A stretch of 15,026 nucleotides of DNA, from NCBI GenBank assembly GCA_031267345.1, contig JAIRZG010000167.1, positions 1 through 15,026 of the forward strand, in the 5' to 3' direction. Made by a program: the position numbers and the translations under genes. Position 1 is the first letter of the stretch, and each line of letters begins with the position of its first letter. The notes beneath the pieces were generated by a model. It was not told the origin of the DNA and ran no database searches. It saw only the letters and a program-made list of their open reading frames with translations. Shown here piece after piece: positions 1-6,900 of the stretch. The DNA comes from Zoogloeaceae bacterium (GTDB lineage Bacteria > Pseudomonadota > Gammaproteobacteria > Burkholderiales > Rhodocyclaceae).

Positions 1-188
1 CCCTGTACAACGAAAACAGCGAAACCCCGACCACTCCTGCCATCCCGACCACCACGCCCGCCGCGCACAACACCAGCACAACAGAACTTTGCGTATACGA
101 TAAACCCGCCGCCAACAAAAAAACCGCCTGCGTCCCCGGCATGTTCATCGTCTTTGAAGACGGCCTGCTCAAAGTCGACGAACACTAG
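1..188 (+). CDS. 3' end of an unrecognised protein
   Basis: An open frame enters from the left edge (codons in phase with position 3) and stops at TAG 186-188, leaving about 61 residues. The visible part begins with a Thr/Pro/Ala-rich stretch of low complexity (roughly the first 25 residues). It is followed by a short ordered-looking tail containing ELCVYDKP, ACVPGMFIVFEDGLLKVDEH and two cysteines that could form a disulfide. The Thr/Pro-rich linker plus paired cysteines would suit an exported or envelope protein, but this is inference because the N terminus is outside the window. I do not recognise the family. A GC-rich hairpin follows 18 bases after the stop. Confidence 0.5.
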   Translation, partial: LYNENSETPTTPAIPTTTPAAHNTSTTELCVYDKPAANKKTACVPGMFIVFEDGLLKVDEH

Positions 189-206
189 CCCTTGCGGGCG
201 GCGATG

Positions 207-223
207 CCGCGCCTGCGGCGCGG
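207..223 (+). terminator. possible terminator hairpin after the first gene
   Basis: CCGCGC (207-212) pairs perfectly with GCGCGG (218-223) around a CTGCG loop, 18 bases after the stop at 188. The following bases are GGGCGTGTTT, so the U-tract is poor. It could be a weak intrinsic terminator or just GC-rich structure. The rest of 189-423 shows no gene, repeat or promoter that I can support. Confidence 0.3.
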
Positions 224-557
224 GGCGTGTTTCCGGCTGAACAGGTTTTCCGCCGCGTCGTTGCGCGGGGAATGGGGGCAATGTTTTTGCAAATTGCGTT
301 CTGATCCCTGATTACTTGTTCCGTCCCGTCCGATTCCATTTCATCCCGTAGCTGGCCTTTATACCGGGCGCAAGCTATTTCACGGGAAGCGGTCGAAGCC
401 CATCAACGTCAGGAGCCAAGCCCATGCGCTACCCTGCGCAGTCTGGCGCGAACCACGCCGAAAACACGGACGAAAATACGCGCTACGACAAGCCGGCGAG
501 GTTTGCGCGACACGCAACGCGAACGGAGCAAGAAATTAGCGACAGGCCTGTCGGTCT

Positions 558-680
558 AACGTGTTTTGGAAGGGGTTTCTCTCCCCTCCCAAAACGGTCG
601 CCTGAAACCCCGCCCTTTAGGGCGGGGTCGGCTCCCACCGCCCTAAAGGGCGGGGTTTCAACCGGAGTTGGTTTTACGAT
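558..680 (+). repeat. interspersed structured repeat, copy A
   Basis: This 123-bp segment aligns along its whole length with 8259-8380, with one single-base indel and scattered substitutions. The best conserved parts are the block GGGGTTTCTCTCCCCTCCC near the 5' end and the 20-base 3' end ACCGGAGTTGGTTTTACGAT. Copy A can fold into two consecutive hairpins. The first spans 563-595 (GTTTTGG with CCAAAAC, AGGGG with CCCCT). The second is the perfect inverted repeat at 603-660. A 14-bp perfect palindrome, CGACAGGCCTGTCG (540-553), lies just upstream. The 3' end abuts the decayed transposase frame, exactly as copy B abuts the activator start codon. I do not recognise the repeat family. The open frame that runs from 424 through it has no credible product of its own. 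Confidence 0.75.
603..660. repeat. perfect 23-bp inverted repeat inside copy A
   Basis: TGAAACCCCGCCCTTTAGGGCGG (603-625 by position) is matched base for base by its reverse complement at 638-660 around a 12-base loop (626-637). Each arm is itself partly palindromic (CCCGCCCTTTAGGGCGGG). The stem is very stable in RNA or single-stranded DNA. The equivalent part of copy B is heavily degraded, so the perfect symmetry is specific to copy A. Confidence 0.8.
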
Positions 681-1206
681 AAAGCGCTACAGCGTCCGTA
701 AAAGCACGATCATCAAATGGCAGAACCGCGAAGAACGGAAGATCGCTCACACCGGGCGCATACTTTGCGCACCACGCTCCAGCGCGAAGGACTGGGCAGC
801 TTGTCCTATCCAGATCAGAACCATCCTGACAGACAACGGCACGCAATTCACGGATCGCTTCACTGCCCGGGAAAAACAGGCTTCGGGTACGCACGTCTTC
901 GATCAGGCTTGCGCCAGCGCCCGCATCGAACATCGCCTGATTTCCCCTCGTCACCCGCAGACAAACGGCATGGTCGAGCGCTTCAACGGGCGCATCAGCG
1001 AGCTTTGCCAGCAAACCCGATTCAGAAGCGCCGCCGAACTCGAACAGACCTTGATGAACTACCGCCAGGCCTGCAACCAGTTCATCCCGCAACAGGCTAT
1101 CGGCTACCACTCCCCCATCGACGCCCTCAAATTATGGCAGGCTGAACATCCTGAACGCTTTGTTATATTGAATTGCCGGATTCACGCCATGCTTTCAAGA
1201 CAATGA
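679..1206 (+). pseudogene. decayed IS481-family transposase
   Basis: The C-terminal half is a clear DDE integrase core: ILTDNGTQFTDRF (second catalytic Asp in TDNG), HRLISPRHPQTNGMVERFNGRI (catalytic Glu in VERF), then NYRQACNQFIPQQAIGYHSPIDALKLWQAEHPERF, the usual end of IS481-type transposases. The N-terminal part survives only as fragments. YSVRKSTIIKWQNRE is in the frame starting at 679. After a one-base loss near 734 the reading continues in another frame as EDRSHRAHTLRTTL, then jumps to QREGLGSL, then returns to the first frame at CPIQIRTILTDNG. Compared from memory with intact relatives, this means one frameshift and two internal deletions (roughly 40 and 70 codons). The second deletion removes the first catalytic Asp. 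The long open frame 424-1206 across this region is fortuitous. The end diverges after PERFV near 1164, and no terminal inverted repeats are visible. Confidence 0.85.
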
Positions 1207-1250
1207 TTTTTCGCATCACCCATGCAGGATAATGCTGCGAAATTGCAGCG
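1201..1250 (+). promoter_or_regulatory. twin upstream activator boxes of promoter 1
   Basis: Proximal box 1233-1250 is TGCTGCGAAATTGCAGCG, an inverted repeat of two contiguous 9-bp half-sites fitting WTYGCAKCR. Distal box 1201-1218, CAATGATTTTTCGCATCA, keeps a perfect right half and a degenerate left half. It lies 32 bp (three helical turns) upstream of the proximal one. The same pair, with the same 32-bp spacing, precedes the promoter at 3851, and a similar pair precedes the one at 10042. The position (centre about -97 from the predicted start site) is typical for enhancer-binding proteins acting on sigma-54. The likely binder is the activator encoded at 8379-9824; that link is inference. 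Confidence 0.7.
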
Positions 1251-1270
1251 ATTATTTTCTGAGAATATTG

Positions 1271-1283
1271 TAACACATTGATT
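1271..1283 (-). promoter_or_regulatory. IHF-type site
   Basis: TAACACATTGATT fits YAANNNNTTGATW, the reverse complement of the IHF consensus, exactly. It lies between the activator boxes and the -24 element, followed by an A/T-rich stretch, where IHF is known to bend DNA for sigma-54 activation. A matching site sits at the same offset (35 bp from the start of the proximal box) in promoter 2. Confidence 0.6.
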
Positions 1284-1312
1284 AAATGAATATTTTTTTG
1301 CATTTCCAAGCG

Positions 1313-1327
1313 TGGCATGAATGTTGT
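1313..1327 (+). promoter_or_regulatory. sigma-54 promoter 1
   Basis: TGGCAT-GAATG-TTGT matches the -24/-12 consensus TGGCAC-N5-TTGC at the invariant GG and at the spacing. The -12 element reads GT instead of GC, the same deviation as in promoter 2. The predicted start of transcription is near 1339, giving a leader of about 60 bases before the ATG at 1399. No competing sigma-70 promoter is evident. Confidence 0.75.
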
Positions 1328-1333
1328 TTATGT

Positions 1334-1368
1334 AGGGTCAAGAGCGTGTTTTCACATCTCTTGACCTT
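1334..1368 (+). promoter_or_regulatory. hairpin at the start of the first leader
   Basis: AGGGTCAAGAG (1334-1344) pairs with CTCTTGACCTT (1358-1368) with one G.T pair, and GTG-TTTT-CAC continues the stem inside. The predicted transcription start (about 1339) falls within the left arm, so only about the inner six pairs plus the GTG/CAC stem would be in the RNA. The element CATCTCTTG in the right arm recurs at the same place in the second leader (3892-3900). Confidence 0.5.
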
Positions 1369-1398
1369 ACCAACGTTTACACAACAAGGACAACATTC

Positions 1399-3600
1399 AT
1401 GCCACGCGATCCAAAATACGACATCCTGTTCGACAAGGTAAAAATCGGTCCCAAGGTTTCTCCGAACCGGTTCTTCCAAACTTCCCATTGCGCCGGTGTC
1501 GGCTCCGAACGACCTGGCGCCCAGGCCCTGTTTCGCGGCGCCAAGGCGGAAGGCGGCTGGGGAGTCGTGTTTACCGAGTTTTGTTCCATCCATCCTGAAT
1601 CGGATGAATTTCCCTACACTTCGGCGCGTCTGTGGGATGAAGGCGATGTACGCAACCTGCGCCCGATGTGCGACGAAATCCACAAATACAACGGTTTGTC
1701 CGGCGTGCAGCTCTGGTACGGCGGCATGCACTCGCCGGGGCTGGAAGCACGCGAAGTGCCCCGCTCGGCCTCAGCCTTGCCATCCAACCTGCTGCCCGCG
1801 CGCACCATGTATTCGGCGGAAGCGGACGAAGACGACATCAAGGCCTTGATCCAGATGTACGCGCTCGCCGCCAAACGCGCGCAAGACGCCGGGTTTGACC
1901 TGCTGGAAGTGACAGCGGGCGACAGCACGATTCCCGTACAGTTTCTGGAGCGACGCTACAACAAGCGTACCGACAAATACGGCGGTTCGCTTGAGAATCG
2001 CGCCCGCTTTTACATCGAAGTACTGACCGCGCTGAAGCGGGTCTGTGGCGACCGGAGCGCCATCACCACCCGTTATGAAATCGACACCCTGCAAGGCCCG
2101 CACGGCATCCAGGCGACCGATGAAGGCATCAAGGTGCTGGAGATGTTGCATAAGGAAGGCGTGTGTGACCTGTATGCGGTAAAAATCGGCGATTACGAGG
2201 AATGGGGAGAAGATGCGGGAACCTCGCGCTTTCGCAAGTCCGGCTGGATGGTTCCTTTCATCAAGCAGGCAAAAAGCATTGTCGGCGGCACGCCCGTGGT
2301 GGTCAATGGTCGCTATACCAGCCCGGACGATATGGTCAACCTGATCAAGAGCGGCGTGGCCGACATTATCGGCGCGGCGCGTTCGTCCATCGCCGACCCC
2401 TTCCTGCCGAAGAAAATCGACGAAGGTCGGCTGGAAGACATCCGCGAGTGTATCGGCTGTAACCAGTGCGTCTCCAAATTCAACCAGTGTGGTCTGCTCA
2501 ACTGCACGCAGAATGCTACCGCCATGGAAGAATACCGCCGTGGCTGGCACCCGGAACGCTTCGCCAAAACGGGAGAATCGTGTTCAGTGCTGGTCGTCGG
2601 CGGCGGTCCTGCCGGGATGGAATGCGCCCGCGTGTTGGGCGAGCGTGGCTATGACGTACACTTGCGCGAGGCCGAGGCGGAACTGGGCGGTCATCTGCGC
2701 TATGTAACCCGCTACCCGCGCATGAACGAATGGGGGCGGATAACGGTGTATCGCCAGTTGCAACTGGGCAAACTGAAGAATGCCGAAGTGCATCTGGGCG
2801 TTGGCAAAATGAGCGCCGATGATGTACTGGAATATGGCGCCGACAAGGTAGTGATTGCCACGGGTTCGCGCTGGGCGGGAAACGGTCTGGGCGCGGAAGG
2901 ACACAGCCCGATTGCGGGCATTGACGCCTCGCTCCCCACCTGCCTGACGCCTGAACAGATCATCGCAGGCAAGCCCATTCCGGGCGAACGCATCGTGGTG
3001 CTGGATGGCGATGGTCACTTTACCGGCATCAGCATGGCGGAACTGGCTGCCGATCTGGGCAAAAAGGTGACGCTGGTCACCAACATGTCCGACCCTGCCG
3101 AATACAGCCAATTCACGATGGAAATACAAAACAACAAGCGGATGATGCACGAAAAGGGCATTACCGTGATGCGTAACTACTGGGCAGAATCCTTTGAGAA
3201 CGGCAAGCTGATTTTGTTCCATCTTTATCGCCACGGCTGGGCATTGACTGAACCGGAAACCGGCAAACTGCCCCGCCGGGAAAGCAAGGATATCGTGGTG
3301 CTGGAGGTCGATGCGGTCATTCTGGTCACGGCCCGCGAGCCTGTGCAAGAATTGTATCAGGAACTCAAGCGTCGCAAGGGCGAATGGGAAAAGAACGGCG
3401 TGCAAGCGGTTTACCGCGTCGGCGACTGCTACGCCCCCCGACAAATTTCCAACGCCATTTTCGACGGACACCGTTTGGCGCGAGAATTCGACAGCCCGCA
3501 TCCACAATATCCGCTGCCGTGGATCCGCGAACGGCAATTGTGGGGCGCGGAAACCGTGCCAAAGCTGGGGGATGCGCGACCGCAGGTCGAACCCGCATAA
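1399..3600 (+). CDS. TMADH/DgcA-family FMN/4Fe-4S amine dehydrogenase or demethylase
   Basis: This 733-residue protein is colinear over its whole length with trimethylamine dehydrogenase (about 730 residues). Residues 1-345 form an old-yellow-enzyme-like FMN barrel. HCAG supplies Cys31, which matches the TMADH cysteine that carries 6-S-cysteinyl FMN. Cys351, Cys354, Cys357 and Cys369 match the [4Fe-4S] ligands. A second nucleotide-binding domain starts at VLVVGGGPAG (397-406). Trp269 and Asp272 (EWGED) match TMADH Trp264 and Asp267. However, Tyr169 and His172 are replaced by Thr172 and Asp175, and the aromatic-bowl residues Tyr60 and Trp355 by Phe61 and Phe361. Relatives act on dimethylamine, histamine, dimethylglycine and N-methylproline, and typically reduce ETF. 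The ATG at 1399 has AAGGA eight bases upstream. The substrate is not trimethylamine with any confidence: expect a secondary/tertiary N-methyl amino acid or a primary amine. Neighbouring etf genes provide the electron acceptor. Confidence 0.9.
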   Translation: MPRDPKYDILFDKVKIGPKVSPNRFFQTSHCAGVGSERPGAQALFRGAKAEGGWGVVFTEFCSIHPESDEFPYTSARLWDEGDVRNLRPMCDEIHKYNGLSGVQLWYGGMHSPGLEAREVPRSASALPSNLLPARTMYSAEADEDDIKALIQMYALAAKRAQDAGFDLLEVTAGDSTIPVQFLERRYNKRTDKYGGSLENRARFYIEVLTALKRVCGDRSAITTRYEIDTLQGPHGIQATDEGIKVLEMLHKEGVCDLYAVKIGDYEEWGEDAGTSRFRKSGWMVPFIKQAKSIVGGTPVVVNGRYTSPDDMVNLIKSGVADIIGAARSSIADPFLPKKIDEGRLEDIRECIGCNQCVSKFNQCGLLNCTQNATAMEEYRRGWHPERFAKTGESCSVLVVGGGPAGMECARVLGERGYDVHLREAEAELGGHLRYVTRYPRMNEWGRITVYRQLQLGKLKNAEVHLGVGKMSADDVLEYGADKVVIATGSRWAGNGLGAEGHSPIAGIDASLPTCLTPEQIIAGKPIPGERIVVLDGDGHFTGISMAELAADLGKKVTLVTNMSDPAEYSQFTMEIQNNKRMMHEKGITVMRNYWAESFENGKLILFHLYRHGWALTEPETGKLPRRESKDIVVLEVDAVILVTAREPVQELYQELKRRKGEWEKNGVQAVYRVGDCYAPRQISNAIFDGHRLAREFDSPHPQYPLPWIRERQLWGAETVPKLGDARPQVEPA

Positions 3601-3649
3601 CCCGCAAAAAGCGGGATCGAACCCCGATGCCGAAAGTCGTCGGGGTTTT
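3601..3649 (+). terminator. intrinsic terminator after the flavoprotein gene
   Basis: Two hairpins follow the stop immediately: CCCGC-AAAAA-GCGGG (3601-3615), then ACCCCGA (3621-3627) pairing with TCGGGGT (3640-3646) and running into TTTT. The second is a standard rho-independent terminator. It separates this gene from the etf operon, which has its own promoter. Confidence 0.8.
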
Positions 3650-3739
3650 ACAGGTCAACCCGGCTCAAACGCCGCGAATCAATGCGTCGCCATAATACGC
3701 AGACCTTCTTGTTGCGACAGCCCCGTTTATGCCAAAAGC

Positions 3740-3789
3740 CAATGACTTTCTGCATCGCGTACGCGGCGAGATGATGCGAAATCGCATCA
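3740..3789 (+). promoter_or_regulatory. twin upstream activator boxes of promoter 2
   Basis: Proximal box 3772-3789, TGATGCGAAATCGCATCA, is a perfect fit to TGMTGCGAAATYGCAKCR and sits in a palindrome with 8-bp arms (ATGATGCG / CGCATCAT around AAAT, 3771-3790). Distal box 3740-3757, CAATGACTTTCTGCATCG, matches 14 of 18 positions of the distal box of promoter 1 and is also exactly 32 bp upstream of its partner. The offset to the -24 element is 1 bp different from promoter 1. The stretch 3650-3739 before it holds nothing else I can identify. Confidence 0.7.
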
Positions 3790-3809
3790 TGTCATTCCAA
3801 GAATAAAAT

Positions 3810-3822
3810 TAACTGATTGATT
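3810..3822 (-). promoter_or_regulatory. IHF-type site
   Basis: TAACTGATTGATT fits the reverse complement of the IHF consensus (YAANNNNTTGATW) exactly and is followed by a long A/T-rich tract to 3846. It starts 38 bp after the start of the proximal activator box at 3772, the same distance as between 1233 and 1271 in promoter 1. Confidence 0.6.
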
Positions 3823-3850
3823 ATAAACAATTTTTGTTTTTTATTGCAGA

Positions 3851-3865
3851 TGGCACGAATATTGT
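3851..3865 (+). promoter_or_regulatory. sigma-54 promoter 2
   Basis: TGGCAC-GAATA-TTGT has a perfect -24 element and correct spacing, with GT instead of GC at -12. Compared with promoter 1 the 19-base stretch fits TGGCAYGAATRTTGTTYAT in both, so the two promoters look like copies. The predicted start is near 3877, about 53 bases before the ATG at 3930. It drives the membrane Fe-S/EtfB fusion gene and etfA. Confidence 0.8.
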
Positions 3866-3879
3866 TCATTCAGTGTGAA

Positions 3880-3902
3880 AGTGCATTTTTGCATCTCTTG
3901 CC
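3880..3902 (+). promoter_or_regulatory. conserved leader element of promoter 2
   Basis: TGCA-TTTT-TGCA can form a small hairpin, followed by TCTCTTG. The leader of promoter 1 has GTG-TTTT-CAC followed by ATCTCTTGACC at the corresponding place. The shared TTTT..CATCTCTTG suggests a common origin or a function in the early transcript. Function unknown. Confidence 0.4.
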
Positions 3903-3929
3903 CCCATGCAGATTTGACGAGTTCACATT

Positions 3930-6900
3930 ATGGAAGAAACCAGAGCGCTATTCTGGAATTTGGATTCCCCCGCAGTCACGACTTTTTACCTGATCGGGTT
4001 TGCCGCCATGGGCGCTTCGGTTTGGGGCATCGTCTGCGCCATTCGCAAATATCTGCGCGGACAACCCGCGTCGGGCGCGTCCATCGGCTGGGCCGGGATC
4101 GGGCGCATGGTCGCAGATGTGCTGACGCATCGAACCCTGCGTCGGCGTGATCCCTATGCAGGCCTGTCGCACGCGGCAATTTTTTTTGGTTTTGGCGTGC
4201 TCTTCCTCGGTACGGCGGTCATCACGCTTGAGTACGATATTCTTGAACCGCTGTTCGGCATCACCTACTGGAAAGGGACGTTTTTCAAATTCTTCGGATT
4301 AACCCTTGATCTTGCCGGACTGGCGGTGCTGGTGGGACTGTTGCTGATGATGTGGCGACGTGGCGCGCGCGTCCCCGAAAAACTTGATTACCGGCGTGAC
4401 TATGCCGGCGAGGTTGAAGCGCGTCCTGCCGCCCGATGCTGGAAGCGCGAGGACTGGATTTTTCTCGTTGCCCTGTTTGTCATTATTTTTACCGGCTTCG
4501 TGCAGGAAGGTTTGCGTCATGCGATGGAACGTCCGGCCTGGGGCGCGTGGGAACCGATAGGCTGTTTTTTCGGCATGTTGTTCTCCTCCTTGGGCGAAGG
4601 CGCGCTGCACGCCGCGCGAGCCGCCAACTGGTGGGTACACGGGTTTGCCGCGCTGGGTTTCATCGTCGCCCTGCCCTGGTGCAAGGCAAAGCACATTCTC
4701 GCCGCCCTGGGGTCGCTTGCCGCCCGCGATCCGCTGGCCTTGCGCCGGTTGCCCAAACCGCTGGCAGGCGCCGCGGCAGGCGTCGGCACGGTCGCCGATT
4801 TTTCCTGGAAAGACCTGCTCGATTTCGATGCCTGCGCCAAATGCGGTCGTTGTCATGAAGCCTGTCCGGCGCGGGCGGCAGGTTATCCTTTGAGTCCGCG
4901 CGATTTTATCCTCGACCTGCGTCTGCACAACAACGCGGCCAAGGGACGCGAGCTGCCCGGGACAAACCTGATCGGCGACATCATTGACCCGGAAACCCTG
5001 TGGTCGTGTCGTACCTGCGGCGCGTGTCTGGAAATCTGCCCGGTCGGCGTCGAACACCCGGTCAAGATCGTCAAAATGCGGCGGCAACTGGTCGAAAGCG
5101 ACCGGCTTGATCCGCTCTTACGTGTCATGCTGAATACCATCGGCGCCTCTGGCAACAGTTTCAGCGAACCGGGGCGCAAGCGGGCCGCGTGGGTGAAGGA
5201 GCTCGAATTCATCATCAAGGATATTCGCAAGGAATCTGCCGACTTTCTCTGGTTTGTCGGCGACCAGGCCGCTTTTGACCCGCGCAACCAGGCGGTCAGC
5301 CGTATCGTGGCGCGGATTTTTCGGGCGGCAAAAGTGGATTTCGGCCTGCTCTACGAAGGCGAAAAGACAGCGGGTAACGACGTGCGCCGCATCGGCGAGG
5401 AAGGCTTGTTCGAATCGCTCGTTGAATACAATCTGGAACAAATGGCGAACGCCAAAGCATTCCAGCGCATCGTCACCACCGACCCGCACAGCTTCAATAC
5501 CTTGCATAACGAATACCCTGATTTTGGCGAGACCGCGCCCGTCATTCATTACACCGAACTGCTCTGCGACCTGCTGGAGCGCGGCGCGCTCAAGGTAAAA
5601 AAACTGCTGAATCTCACCGTCACCCTCCACGACCCATGTCATCTTGGCAGGCTGAACAAGCGTTACGACGCGCCGCGCCGGGTGCTGGAATGGATCGGTT
5701 GCCGCCTGGTCGAGATGCCGCGCAACCGTGACAACAGTTTCTGCTGTGGCGCGGGCGGCGGACGGATCTGGATTCCCGACAAACCGGGTACGAAAAAGCC
5801 TTCCGAACTGCGCATACGCGAAGCGGTCACGCTTGGCCGGATCGATGTATTTGTCACCTGTTGCCCCAAGGATCTCACCATGTTTGAAGACGCCCGCAAA
5901 ACCGCTGGTCTTGAAAATGATTTTGTCGTGGAAGACATTGCCGAACTGGTTGCCAAGGCCATTGAACTCGACGCGATCACCCTGCATGACCTGCCCGCCC
6001 TGACTGAAAAACTCACCACTGCCATCGCCGGACGGGTCGCCGCGACAGTCGCCTCGCAACTGGGGACGCAGTTGGGAGAAATGCTGGACAAGGCATTGGC
6101 TGGAGGCATTCCGCCTGCCGCCACAGTCGCCGCCATTACCCCCCCTGTTGACGCGCCAACGCCGGTAACAACCACCGTGCCGACACCACCCGCCAGCGCT
6201 TTGTCATGGCGAGCCAATCCGGTAACGCCCGCCAATCTGCCCACCTACGAAATCCCGGCGAAAAATGGTGTACGCATTCTGGCGCTGATCAAACAGATCG
6301 GAAAGCTGGGCGATGACTTCTCGTTTACGGACGACCATCGCGGCATCCCGGAAGAATATTTTGAATATCTGCTCAATGAATGGGACGACACCGCGCTCGA
6401 ACAAGCCTTGCAGACCATCGAAGCTCTGGATGGCGGCGAAGTGGTGGTGGTCACGGTCGGTCCGGAAAGCGCCGACAGCACCTTGCGCAAGGCGCTGGCC
6501 AAGGGCGCGCATCGCGGCGTGCGCGTCTGGGATGACCATTTGGCGGACGCCGATCCTATTGTCATCGCGCGCATATTGGCCGGGATCGCCTTGCGGGAAA
6601 AACCAGACCTGATCTTCACTGGCGCGCAGTCGGGCGATCAGGCCAATGCCGCCACCGGTACCGCGCTCGCCAGTCTGCTCAATCTGCCGCGCGCCAGCAT
6701 GGTGGTGGAAACACAATGGGACGGCAGCGCCGTCATTCAGGTCACACGCGAACTGGAAGGCGGGTTGCAGCATCAGGTGGAAATCGACACGCCCGCCGTC
6801 ATCTCCATGCAAACCGGCGGCAACGTGCCCCGTTACGCCACCATGCGGATGATCAAGCTGGCGAAAGACAAGCCGATTGCCAGCGTCAACGCGGCAGGCG

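Noticed and set aside
424..1206. 260-residue open frame as an intact gene
   Set aside because: It joins non-coding sequence, a structured repeat and a frameshifted, internally deleted transposase; only its second half is homologous to a real protein and one catalytic Asp is gone.
1399..3600. Calling the flavoprotein trimethylamine dehydrogenase
   Set aside because: Tyr169, His172, Tyr60 and Trp355 equivalents are all substituted, so only the family, not the substrate, is supported.
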